DNA from: Lichina pygmaea
Lineage: Eukaryota; Ascomycota; Lichinomycetes; Lichinales; Lichinaceae
NCBI GenBank assembly: GCA_963422465.1
Contig: OY730173.1
Span: forward strand, 3,472,001-3,536,000
Direction: 5' to 3'
DNA: 64,000 bases
The translations under genes were made by a program, and so were the position numbers. A model generated the notes under the pieces. It was not told the DNA's origin and ran no database searches. It saw nothing but the letters and a program-made list of their open reading frames with translations. Below are positions 44,401 through 56,875 of this stretch, piece by piece (positions within the stretch are counted from its first letter, which is position 1; each line of letters starts with the position of its first letter).

Positions 44401-44842
44401 GGAAATACTATAGCTATGTCAAGACTGGAAAAAACTCTTCCCAGTACCATATCGTCAAAGGACCATCACTTTTGACAATCAGCGGATTTAGTCATAAGTC
44501 CTGGAAACCAGTCGCGAAGCTTGCTGCAACCACCCACTTCCCAAGAGTGAAAACCCATCACTTTTCTGAATCAGGCCTAGTGGTCAAAAGTTGTGATCCC
44601 AGAACTCACGTCTTCTTGCTTCAACTACCAACCACCCAGCCACAACAAGAGTGAGAGGGGCCAGAGGTATTCTGAAGGACTGGGAAAAGCCCTATCTACC
44701 TTGGAACAATCAGCCCTGAGACTAAAACTCAGGATTAAGCCAGCACTCCCAGTCTATCAGAGATAAAACATGAAACCTCTCCTAAAAGTGAGAAACATCC
44801 ACCAACAAGGAGATCAGGGCTCCCAGGATAAGAGGAATAGTT
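44401..44842. other. Unassigned repeat-flank DNA
   Basis: Lies between the decayed LINE and the outer LTR fossil; no recognisable coding sequence. It may be part of another degraded repeat. Confidence 0.35.
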
Positions 44843-45116
44843 TGTGACAAGGCAATGGCAGAGCAGAACTTGAGCCTAACTGATTCGGTGACCTTGACCT
44901 GACTTGGCTTGAGACTTGAGACTTGGATTGATGTACAAGACGAAAGACAAGGAAGGAAGAAAAAGAGAAAAGAAGAGAAGAAGCTGGGGGAGCAGGAGAA
45001 GTTCTTATAGGCAGGGGATCAGGTAACGGCGGAGCAAACAGGCAACAGTGCAGATGGAACTTCCCGGCAAGGTGCGTGACTTGTGCCAGATATGCAACTG
45101 GGCCAGAACCGTGACA
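44843..45116 (-). repeat. LTR of element A (left, 3' LTR)
   Basis: TG...CA ends (TGTGACAAGGC to AACCGTGACA), 274 bp. It matches the right LTR apart from point differences and one missing duplicated block. Confidence 0.88.
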
Positions 45117-48100
45117 TTACCCCCCTCCTTCACATGGCGAACTCCTGTGAGCCTCAGGCCACTTGTGGGCGTAGTTCTGTGGCTGTGGTTTCCTTGGGTA
45201 TTTCTCATGGAAGTTGTAGATGGTGTCTTTGGCATTGTCAAGATGCTCAATAGGCTTTTCAGTAGCATCTTCAATTGGCCATCTGGACTATTTGACTAGG
45301 TACTTGAACTTCTGTCGAGACGTTGCTGGCTTGGAGTCAAGGATTTCTTCAACCTGGAACTCTTCATCTGTGTCTTGACTAATGACAGGGCCAGGGTGTT
45401 CATTTGATTGGCCAGGGATAGGATTAGCAGGTGTCAGACGTAGAAGGGAAACGTGAAAGACAGGGTGGATCTTGAGAGTGTGTGGAAGCTCCAGATAGCA
45501 GGCACAGCTTCTGACTGTCTTTAACATCTTGAATAGTCTAATCCACTTGTCGTCAAGCTTTTTGCATGGGCGGCGTGTCCTGATGTTCTTGGTATTCAGC
45601 CAAACAAGATCTCCAGTTTGATAGGACAGTGACAGGACTTGATGCAAATTGGTGGCGTGAGCTTGAGCTTCCTGGGATAGTCGGAGTTCAGCTTGCAACT
45701 GTTCCAGAATCTGCGTCATTTCTCCAGAGATTTCCATAGCATCTTGGTTGCAGGCTTCACTTGTGGGTGTGATGCTGAGCTGTGGATAGAACCCTTTGTT
45801 GGCAAAGAACAGTGACATGCCAGAGGAATCAGACTGGGAGTTGTTCTGCGTGAACTCTGCCAGAGGAAGCTATTGGACCCAGTCATCTTGGAGATAGTTG
45901 ACATAGGATCTCAGGTAGTGTTCAAGCTCCTGATTCTCTTGTTCTGTCTGACCATCTATCTCTGGGTGGTGTCCTGAGGATAGTCGTACCATGATGTCGA
46001 GATGGGCACAGAGTGCTTTCCAGAATAAGCTGACAAACTGACCTCCTCTGTCTGAGACAATGCTCCTGGGTAAGCCATGGGTACAGACAACAAACTGGAT
46101 GAACATCTGGACAAGATGCGAGGTTGTCATCTTAGCACATAGCACAAAGTGGTGTTCTTTGGTGAGACAGTCAGTGATGACCCAGATGTACTTGGCACCA
46201 GGGAAGCAGGTATCTCTTGACTTGGGCAAGTCAGTAATGAAATCCATAGCCAGATCCTGCCAACGTTGCCAAGGCATGGGAAGAGACAGCAGCTCTCCTT
46301 GGTGATCACAGGCAGGCTTTGCTCGAGAGCAGACATGACAATTCCTGATGTACTGCTGTATGATGTTCACCATCTTTGGCTAATAGTACCAACAAGACAG
46401 GAGATTGTGGGTCTTGGCAATCCCAGTGTGGCCAGCCATTGCTTGGTCATAGGCTTCTTGGAACAGGTGTAGATGTAGCTCATCATTCTCAGGGATCCAG
46501 AGTCAGTTCTTGTAGAAGAGACAGTTATTTTCCAAGCTGCAGTCTGAGAGAGACACTTCTCAACTGTGCCTGACACTATCCCTTAGCATCTGTGACACTG
46601 TTACCACTGGATCAACTTCAGCAAGGTTGTTATAGGCAGCTTGGATGACGTCTGAAAGAGGTGTAGCACCAGGTTCAGTGTCAACTGGTGCAGCTTCTGA
46701 ACATCTCAGGATCCAGATGGGCTTGACTTGAACCTCTGAATGTGCAAGATTCTTGGGCTTGAGGATGACTTACTCCATGAAGTCTTGACAGGGATCACTG
46801 TCTGACAGGAGGTCTTGGGAACGTCAAGTGAGGGCGTCAGCCTTGCACTGACTGCCTGGACAGTAGCTGATCTTGAAATTAAAGTGTGACAAGAACTCAC
46901 TCCAACAGGCTTGACGGCAGGAAAGGTGCTTTGATGACATGAAGTACTCCAAGTTCTTGTGATCAGAGATCACCTTGACAGGTTCTGGAGATCCTTCAAG
47001 CTCTGCTCACCATTCTTCAAAGGCATGGACAATTGCCAGCAACTCCTTGTTGTAGATCTTGTAGTTGTATTCTGCCAGCAGGTGGTGGCGTGACAAGAAG
47101 GCAACAGGGCGTAGAACTCCTTCATGGTCTGGCTGTGACAGGACAGCACCAGAGATGTAGTCAGAAGTGTCAGTCTCAACAACACACTCCTTCTCCAGAT
47201 CAAAGTGCTGCAGGATGGGTGCAGTGCTGAACGCCTTCTTGATGCTTTCAAACAAGCGCTGCTCTGGGGTTTCCCACTTGAAGGCAACATTCTTCTTAGT
47301 CAGAGCTGTGAGCGGGGATGCAAGCTTGGCAAAGTCTTTGATAAACCAGTGGTAGAAGTTTGCAAAGGCAATGAAGCTCTGCACTTCCTTGAGACTGGCA
47401 GGAGGATTCCACTCCTTGATGGTGTTGGTCTTGGCTGGGTCCATGCTCACAGATCTGGGTCAGCTATCTTTAGTGGCAGACTGAATGATGAGGCCAAGGT
47501 ACTTGACTTGATGCACTTCAAAGTCGCACTTGGAGATGTCAACTTGCAGGCTTGCATCTTGTAGTCGACTGAGAACAAGCTTGACATGCTTCTGGTGTTC
47601 CTTGAGTGTCTGACTGTAGACAAGGATGTCATCCACATAGGCAGTGCCAAAGACGTCAAGGATGTCAGGTCCCAAAACATCATTGATGTAGTTCTGGAAC
47701 ATGCTTGGAGCATTGGCAAGACCAAAGGGCATGACAAGGTATTCGTAGAGGCCTGAGCGTGTGCGGAACATAGTCTTCCATTCTTCACCTTCCTTCATCC
47801 GGATACAGTTGAAGGCACCAACAATGTCAAGCTTGGTGTACCACACAGCTTTGCAAAGCTAGTCCAACATCTCCCGGATCAGTGGCAGGGGGTAACAGTT
47901 CTTGATGGTGATGGTGTTGAGTGCTCTGTAGTCTACACAGAAACGCAATCCACCTCCTGGCTTCTTGACAAAGAGGACTGGTGTAGCAGCAGGTGATGAA
48001 GATGCTTGAATAAAGCCCTTGTTCAGGTTCTCTGTCAGGTACTTCTTGAGAACTTCAAGTTCTTCTCTGCTCATGCCGTACAGAGGTCCAGAGGGTGCCT

Positions 48101-49507
48101 GGGTTCCTGGTTCCATCTTGATCTTGTGGTCAACTCCTGGGTGTAGAGGAGGAAGCTTGTCAGCGTCATCCTTGCTGAAGATGTCCAGGAACTTGTGGTA
48201 CTGAGCAGGGAGAAGTGTGGCAGGATCCACACACTTCTTTGGCTTCAACACCTGCTCAATGTCTCTCAGAGAAACACTGAACACCTGGTGATCTGGCTTG
48301 GCAGCAAGGAGAGAAAATGCGGCAGTATTGATGGGGATTGGCGTGGCAGAAAGAGGCTTGGGATCCTGAGGCTTTCCAGCAGACATCTTAGCTTCAAGAT
48401 CCAAAGAGATTGGATAGCTATTGTTTGACTTGAGGCATGTGGATCAGCAGTGATCTGACTTGAACATGATTGAGGTGTTTGTCCAATCAATGTGTGGCCC
48501 GTGCTTCTGGAGCCATGGCATCCCCAGAATCATATCATAGTGAAGGCCAAGAGACACAAAGAGAGAGACTTCCTCCTGGTGCACACCATGTGCCATGGTC
48601 GTGATTGTCTTGGCAAGATGTGTGGTTTGCGACATCTTGCCATCAAACAATCACAATGTGCGTGGGTAGGGGAGAGGTTCTTGGTGAAGAGATTGCGCAA
48701 AGGAAGCACCAATGCAGCCAAATACTGAACAGCCAGAGTCAATAAGAGCATTGCACTTGAATTTCCCATCTAGGATACAAGGAAGAAAAAAGCACTTGCT
48801 GTCTAATTGCTGGTCTGGAGACAGATAGCCAACATGGAGATTCTTTTCATGTCCTTGGGTGTGACAATGACCAAGGACTACTTGTTTTCTGACTCTGGAG
48901 TAGTCTCAACAGTGGCAGACTTGGTGGTGGTTGTGGTGGCAACAACAGGCATGCTTTTCACTGGACAGAAGGTTGAGACATGACCTTGGTTCCCACAGTA
49001 GAAGCAGAGGCCTTTGCTTTGGCGACATTCTCACTCTTCTGGTGTCAGCTTAGAGCAGCTGAGATCCATGGTAGGACTTGGTGGCTGTGGCGTGAAGACT
49101 GGCTTGATGAACCTTGGACGCAGAACTGAAGCTCCTGACCGTGGAACTGAGGCTTGGGTGGGAGGTGCTTGACGTGGATGGTGAGAGTTGGCAGAAGTGG
49201 CACGCAACTGGTTGTCCTGCAGCTGGCATTCCTCAACAAGCTTCTGATAGCTGATGTCCTTGAGGTTGATGCTGACAAGCTGCTTGGCAAGCTCTTCAGA
49301 GACAGCACATTGAAGATGGCACTTCAAGACCTTGTCGTTGAAGTCTGTGCGTGGAGCATACCGATTGAACTCTGTGAAGAACTTGGCAAAGGAACAGTTG
49401 GCCTGACGCAAGGCGATAAGCTTTCTCTGAGCTAGGAACTCTGGGTCTGGGTCAGAGAAGGTGTTCCGGAGATCTTGGATGATGTCGTGCCAGTCAATGT
49501 ACTGGCC

Positions 49508-49934
49508 GGGGCGGCATGGTGTAGCGGGAAGCTGGTGAGAGTTTCCCACTACGTGGCACCCATGACCCGGAACTAGTGGTGTCAGGCCTGGAGAACCTGA
49601 CTAAACTAGTCGTCAGTTCAAATCTGACCCACCCCACATTCTGCCACAAAAACCCCCAAGATTCATAGAACTTGTCTAAGATGTACTCCTCGCAAGATGT
49701 ATGAAAACCCTCAAGAAATAGCTCACCCAATATCCGTCAAGATCCACAAAACTCTCATTACTGTGGTTTTCCTATTTCCCTACGGGGTTTGGGGTTTTCC
49801 CACAGTACGTACACTACAAACCACGGGGTGTACAGTAAATGTGTGAGGTCCCCGAGTCAAGTCTACCAGAGACAAAAATCCTTCAAGAAGTTCTGCATGG
49901 CTTAACAGCTGAATCAGTGTAAGAATCAAATCAA
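49508..49934 (+). mobile_element. tRNA-derived SINE, copy 1 (inside element A gag)
   Basis: 427 bp flanked by the 12-bp duplication AATGTACTGGCC (49496-49507 and 49935-49946). The 5' part is tRNA-like: GGGGCGG start, an A-box-like TGTAGCGGGAAGCTGG at 49520-49535, a B-box AGTTCAAATCTGACC at 49615-49629 and a pairing CCCCAC after it. The body is unrelated to a tRNA, and the 3' end is the A-rich GTAAGAATCAAATCAA. Nearly identical to the copy at 60228-60657. The A-to-B box spacing (about 80 nt) is longer than in an ordinary tRNA, so the parent may have had a long variable arm or intron. Confidence 0.82.
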
Positions 49935-49965
49935 AATGTACTGGCCAGCCGTGATCTTAGCTGAG

Positions 49966-50565
49966 TGTTACGACCCAGGGATGGGAGCCACTCATTTATA
50001 GGCAATCAGGCCGCAGGCCAGGCAAGAGGACACCATGGAAGTCAAGTGACCAACCAACAAGGGGTCACGTGACTGTCGAGACACACACAGGAGTCTCAAC
50101 ACATGATGCATAAAGCATCGAGACAATCTCACCAGTCTCGACGCAGGGTGCATGAAGCATCAAGACAATCTCACCTGTCTTGACGCAGGATGCATGAAGC
50201 ATCAAGACAATCTCACCCGTCTCAACGCAGGGTGCATAACATGGTGGGACCATCAAGACAATCTCACCCGTCTTGACGTCAAGACTGTCAAGACAATCTT
50301 GATCGTCTTGACAGGCCAGCACTATATAGTCTGGCGATAGTTCCCTTATGGAACGATTGTCTTCAACTCATGTTGTGATCCAGACAACTAGATCTACTTC
50401 AATACAATCCTTTTGTACAAAGCTGTTGATCAGGTGTCACCACCACCACGTTCCACCAAACCCCTTCGCACTCCTTGACACTCCTCTCCTGCGAGAACCA
50501 ACCCGCCTTCCACCTCTCACCCTAATCCTATACTCGGATAGGACAGTACGGTACAGACCGCAACA
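49966..50565 (+). repeat. LTR of element B (5' LTR)
   Basis: TGTTACGACC to GACCGCAACA. It contains about four tandem units of roughly 45 bp built on GCATGAAGCATCAAGACAAT, and a TATATAG box near 50325. Confidence 0.92.
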
Positions 50566-53500
50566 CTTTGAAGACCCTCAAGGATGAGTACCTCAGGAGC
50601 AACCAACCCCAACTTCCCAGATGGAAAGATTAGTGTCGCCAAGCCAGACCTGTTCTACAGCGAAAGAAACAAGGTTGACGACTGGCTTATGCAACTCCAA
50701 GTCTACTTTCAATTCCAACCAGAGATGAAGCTGCCTAAGGAAAAGTGGCCCCTCTTTGCAACCACTTACATGAGAGGCAATGCTTATTGATGGATCAAAC
50801 CCTACGTCAACAAACACCTCTCAGGAAATGGAGACCACGACGGCACAACGGAATGGATGACAAAATGGACGTGATTCAAGGACAAGATCAAAAGGATCCT
50901 TGGACCATCTAACAAAGACAAAGTGGCTATACAAATGATCCAGCACATCAAACAACAACGCTCAGCCGCAGAGTACACCACGCAGTTCAAACAATACTCA
51001 GTACTGACTGATTGGGACGACGACGCCCTGATGGTCATGTACTGACGTGGACTCAAGGAAAACGTGAAGGATGAAATTACCTTCGACGGACGAGCGGTCA
51101 ACACACTGGACAAGCTCATCGCACAAGCAATCAACATCAATGACAAACTATTCGAGCGAGCGATGGAGAAACGCCACGACAGAGGATACAGCCACCCCGC
51201 ATGGCATGTGAGCAACCACTACAAGCCGCCTAACAAGGCACCACCACATGATCCATATGGCTATGCACCCATGGAACTGGATGCAGTCCACCACAAGGGA
51301 AGGTTCACGAAGGGAAGGAACAACAAAAAGAGGAAAGCACTGAAGTGCTATGCCTGTGGCAAGCTAGGCCACATGGTGAAAGACTGTTGTTCAAAGAACA
51401 AGGTGCACTGACAGCAACTTAATACGCTTGACAGAGACTGGAATGTCATCAAGCCAGAGGACCCACCAGGAGAGGCTCAGCTATCCCTCAAACAATAGGA
51501 CGACTACGATCAGATATTGGAAGCAGCCCACCAACTGGCAACATCAGGAGGCAAGGACCTACCAGAACTAACAGGTCAGGACAAGGGACAGGAGCTCTTA
51601 ACCACCTCTGATGGGGACCGAGACAAACCCGCGTCTATCAAAGAAGAAATACCACGAGGAAGCTATGCTTACAGCATGGACCCACGAAACCTACGGCACG
51701 GCGAACTACAGTGGAGGTTTTGCATGAAGCACTACTGCACCTACCACGAACAACTACGAAGGTATGGAGGGCATTCACCCTACCGCGCCACCTGCCACAA
51801 GCATTGGGTCAATTGCGAGAAGGATGCGTGTGAAATCCACCTTTGGGACAAACGCCAACACACTGCATTCCCCGGGCACACACATGATTGGCATGAACAC
51901 CTCATGTTCCTACAGCAAGGCAACAACTACAACTGCTACGTCAACAATTGGCAGTACTGCCTCAAGCCTGGATGTGACAAGCATCAGCAAGACAAATTCA
52001 TGAACGGATTCCTCAGAACTGATGGGAATGGCTGGACCCATTGCCCAGTCAGTGGTAAGACACTTCGATCAGGAAAAGACTGAACTCCCTTGTCAAGGGG
52101 TGACATCGGGAGCTCAACAACATGACCCCTAGCAACACAAAGCACCTGTGATTGCCTGTGTCACTATACGCCAACACGCTGATACGGACATACGCACTTG
52201 TTGACTCTGGAGCCAGTGGGAACTACATTTCAAGACAACTTTACGATACCCTTGGCACTGGAAGGAGACGCAAGCAGCAGCCCTATCAGCTCGCGATGGC
52301 AAATGGACAGACAGAGCTAGTCTGCCATGAGACGCAGCCAATGGAAATAGTTACCGGACACCATGCTGAAAGGATCCACCTTGATATTGTCGAGTTGGCC
52401 ACTCAGGATATCTATTTGGGGATGCATTGGCTAAAGAAGCACAACCCAGTTGTTAACTGGAAGACAGGAGTACTCACGTTTAGGAACTGCACTAACAACG
52501 CAGCTCGGACCTGTTACCAGCCGCAGAAGGCGTGGACAGATGAGGGAAGGAGTCCTCAGTGGAACCTCACCGACAGAAAGGACGACTCTCAAGAGAAGAG
52601 GTCTGCCTTGACAGGCACACCCCGGAACCAGGTGGCCAAACAGTCAGAGATGAAGAGAGAGGAAGTTGTTAACCCTCTGGAGATCCCTGAAGAGTACTGA
52701 CCTGGGTATGATAACCTCTTTCAGGAAGAGACAACAACAGCAGCGTTGCCTAAGCACCAACCTTGGGATCATGAGATCAAGTTGCAACCAGGGACAGAGC
52801 CAGGATTTGGACCAATTTACCAGTTATCAGAGAAAGAGCTCCAAGTACTTCGCGAGTACCTGGAGGAAAACCTGAAAAAGAGTTTCATTCGAGAATCTCA
52901 ATCGCCAGCAGGATACCTGATACTATTTGCACCAAAGAAAGACGGAAGTCTTCGACTTTGTGTGGACTACAGGAAACTCAACAACATTACCATCAAGAAC
53001 TGATATCCGTTGCCAAATGCGAACAAATTGCGAGACAGGATCAGTCAAGCTACAATCTTTACCAAGCTGGACTTGAAAGGAGCATACAACCTGATACGCA
53101 TGAAAAAAGGAGAAGAATGGAAGACAGCCTTCAGAACCCGATACGGACACTACGAGTATCTGGTTATGCCATTCGGACTCACAAACACACCAGCAACATG
53201 TCAAGCATTGATCAACAACATCATCAGAGCACACCTGGACCAAACAGCTATCACCTACCTGGACGACATTCTTGTCTACTCGAACACGCAACAGGAACAT
53301 ACCAAACATGTGAAGGATGTTCTACGATGCCTACAAGAGGCAGGGCTCAAGCTCAACCCAAAGAAATGCGAGTTCAACAAACCGGAAGTTGAATTCCTCG
53401 GATACATCATAGGGATTGAAGGGATCAAGATTGACCCTGAGAAAATCAAAGTGATTCAGCAATGGCCAACACCGACATCAGTTAAGGAAGTACAAGCCTT

Positions 53501-55548
53501 CCTAGGATTTGCCAACTTCAACCGACAGTTCATCAAGAACTACTCACAGATGGCAACACCACTGACAGAACTCACGAAGAAGAACGTGGAGTACCGGTGG
53601 ACGGAGAGACAACAAAAAGCATTCCAACAGCTCAAGGACACTTGCGCCAAGGAACCAGTTCTCCTCAACTTCAAGACAGGCCAACCGACACAAATCAAGA
53701 CAGACGCTTCAGATCAGGCAGTGGGAGCATGTCTATGCCAACAGGCAGACGGCAAGTGGCACCCAGTTGCCTACTACTCACGCAAAATGTCACAAGTGGA
53801 ACAAAACTATGATATCCATGATAAAGAGCTACTGGCAGTCGTCAACGCACTCGAACACTGGAGAGTGTACGCGGAAAGCAGTTCTGAACTCACCATTCTC
53901 ACAGACCACAAGAATCTGACAATGTTCACGACAACCAAGAAGCTGAACAGACGGCAAGTCAGATGGGCTGAACTCCTAGGGCAACACAAGTTCAAGATCT
54001 TGTACACCCCTGGACAAGACAATAGGAGAGCAGACACACTAAGCCGACAAAAAGACCATATGGAAGATGATGAACACCAAGGAACAATCTTACAGCAGGA
54101 CCAGCAAGGAAACCTGGTACCTCAACCACAGATCAACGAGCTCACGGCAGAAGACACTGAAGAACTAATAAGGAACTACCACGATAATCCAGCACATGGT
54201 CACCCAGGAATCACCAAAACCACAGACCTGATCCAACGGGCAGGGAACAATGTCATCAATCTCTGACAACACGTCACAAGCTACATCAACAAATGTCTAC
54301 TATGCCAGAAAAACAAGCATGGAAGACACAAGCCATATGGAGAAGGACACCCGAACACAATACCGAGAGGCCTGTGGGAAGATGTGTCAATGGACTTCAT
54401 CACAAAGCTACCCAAGTCCAAAGACCCAGTCACAGGAATCACCTACGACTCAATTATGGTGATTGTGGACAGATTCACAAAATACCTAATAGCGGTACCA
54501 TTCAAGGAAACCCATACAGCAGAGCAGTTGGGACACCTCCTACTGGACAGATTGGTCAGGGACCACGGAGTTCCAATCACGGTCATTACTGACAGAGACA
54601 AACTCTTCACATCCAACTACTGGAAAACAATCAGTGCAGCCATGGGAACAAAACCCAAGATGTCTACAGCCTACCACCCACGAACTGACGGCCAGACAGA
54701 GCGAGCAAACCAAGTCCTGGAGACTTATTTGCGGCATTACATCAACCAGACCCACAGCAATTGGGTACAATTATTACCAGTGGCACAGCTGGCAATCAAC
54801 CAGCACAGATCAGACTCAACAAAGGAATCGCCATTCTTTGCCAATTTTGGACGACACGCAAACATCAGAATGCCAAGCAGAGCTTCACCAAACGCGGAGA
54901 AAGCACTCCAACATGACAAGCTCCTACGACAAACGCACACGATGATGAGGCATTACCTTCAAGAGACCTCAGAAAAGATGTAACGCCAAATGGACAAAAA
55001 ATCGAAAATGGCACCTCAGCTGAAGAAGAGGGATAAAGTCTACCTCCTCACAAGAAATTGGAAAACAAAGAAACCAAGAACAAAGAAACTGGACCATGTT
55101 AAGGTCAGACCATTTTCAGTCGAAGAAAGAACTGGACCAGTCAACGTCAGACTGCGACTACCGAGAGACGCTCGGGTACACCCAAACTTTCACATCTCAA
55201 TGATCGAATTAGCCGACCAGAGCACACCCTTGCAGGAAACATTTCATTACCAACCAGAGGAAGAACAGGAATTCGAGGCCGAACAGATCCTGAAGAGAAA
55301 AAGTCAGCGATACCTTGTCAAGTGGAAAGACTACCCAGACTCGGAAAATACCTGGGAGCCACTCAGGAACCTCGCGAACTGCCAGCTCCTCCTGCAGCAG
55401 TTCCGGCAGGAGCAGGACCGAACAGCTCGGCCTGTAGCGCGGACGCATCAATGACTGTCGCCGACAAGTCTTCACCATCCGCCTCCATTTCAGCAACAAG
55501 GCACTGGAGCTTCTTCTTTGCTCGACCCTCAGCACCCTCAAGAACCTT

Positions 55549-55860
55549 TCACTTTCGGGACACACGAGCCTGCAGCTCGGCAAGCTGCTCGACAAGAGCA
55601 TCCCGCTTGGCCTCATCGACAGCCAAATCCTTGCGAAGGTTATCCCAAGTCATGTTCAGCAACTCCCAAGAAAGTGACACACAGGACTTTCCCCGACGAG
55701 TGCACTCAGCGCACTTCAACTTATCGTTGTCGTCAGACATTCGGAAGTAGGGCTTGTGGTTCAAAACACAGAAGTCACACGGAGCAAGCGACACGAAGTT
55801 ATGATCACAGATCTGGGCTGCCAGTTGGTTTCGGTAAGCAGAGGCACGTGATTTTGCAGA
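55549..55860 (-). other. Antisense zinc-finger ORF inside element B
   Basis: An open frame opposite to pol, between the chromodomain and the 3' LTR. The product has APCDFCVLNHKPYFRM, LKCAECTRRGKSCVSLSWEL (two CxxC pairs) followed by a Leu/Glu/Ala helical stretch (AKRDALVEQLAELQARV). Similar antisense ORFs are, to my recollection, common in fungal Ty3 elements; its role is unknown. Part of the fossil, not a host gene. Confidence 0.6.
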
Positions 55861-55907
55861 CATACTCAAGAATTCATCAGGACAATGAATGAAGGAGAGG
55901 AGGGTAG

Positions 55908-56507
55908 TGTTACGACCCAGGGATGGGAGCCACTCATTTATAGGCAATCAGGCCGCGGGCCAGGCAAGAGGACACCATGGAAGTCAAGTGACCAACCAAC
56001 AAGGGGTCACGTGACTGTCGAGACACACACGGGAGTCTCGACGCATGATGCATGAAGCATCAAGACAATCTCACCAGTCTCGACGCAGGGTGCATGAAGC
56101 ATCGAGACAATCTCACCCGTCTCGACGCAGGATGCATGAAGCATCGAGACAATCTCACCCGTCTCGACGCAGGGTGCATAACATGGTGGGACCATCAAGA
56201 CAATCTCACCCATCTCGACGTCAAGACTGTCGAGACAATCTCGATCGTCTCGACAGGCCAGCACTATATAGTCCGGCGATAGTTCCCTTATGGAACGATC
56301 GTCTTCAACTCATGTTGTGATCCAGACAACTAGATCTACTTCAATACAATCCTTTTGTACGAAGCCGTTGATCAGGTGTCACCACCACCACGTTCCACCA
56401 AACCCCTTCGCGCTCCTTGACACTCCTCTCCTGCGAGAACCAACCCGCCTTCCACCTCTCGCCCTAATCCTATACTCGGATAGGACGGTACAGTACGGAC
56501 CGCAACA
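55908..56507 (+). repeat. LTR of element B (3' LTR)
   Basis: 600 bp, same structure as 49966-50565. It keeps more CpG sites than the 5' LTR. Confidence 0.92.
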
Positions 56508-56875
56508 CTGAGATGTAGGACTGCGCAGTGCCAGTCGTGCGTGAAAAGACGTACGCAATCCGCGATGTTTCCGTGGGGTACCGGTCAGTGTTGAGCGTCA
56601 TCTTGAGTGACAGTGATGTGATGAAGCTCTCAAGCTTCTCATGCGTGATTTCCGTGTTTCCGCCATCGCCACTGAAGATCTCTGGGTCAGCAGTGCGTTC
56701 GGACTTGGAGTTGGGAGTGGTGTTAGTAGCTTGAATTCGCATGAACTCTGCAAACATGTTGTGAAGGAACTTGTTATTTCCAGCAACTGGCATGGCTTGG
56801 TCTGGTTGTTGAGACATGACAAGGATGTGAACATGGCTTGGTGAAGTGTGTTATGGTTGGGTAGGTCTTTCGTAG

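Larger units (their letters stand above)
49966..56507 (+). mobile_element. Inner Ty3/gypsy chromovirus fossil (element B)
   Basis: Family: Ty3/gypsy (Metaviridae), chromovirus, plus strand, 6.54 kb, with 600-bp LTRs and a 5-bp target duplication CTGAG (49961-49965 and 56508-56512). Parts, approximate: gag 50580-51410 with a CCHC knuckle (CYACGKLGHMVKDC), a Cys/His-rich region 51640-52080, aspartic protease 52150-52500 (LVDSGASGNY), reverse transcriptase 52750-53500 (YLDDILVYS), RNase H 53650-54050, integrase 54170-54960, chromodomain about 55270-55400 (RYLVKWKDYP), and an antisense ORF at 55549-55860. It is broken, with about half a dozen interruptions. The LTRs differ at roughly 25-30 of 600 sites by eye, nearly all transitions, so it is younger than element A. 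Confidence 0.93.

Noticed and set aside
49508-49650. The SINE head as a functional tRNA gene
   Set aside because: Box spacing and arms do not give a cloverleaf, and it is inside a target-duplicated insertion.
50065-50340. Tandem repeats in the element B LTR as a CRISPR-like array
   Set aside because: Eukaryotic LTR; units are contiguous with no unique spacers.
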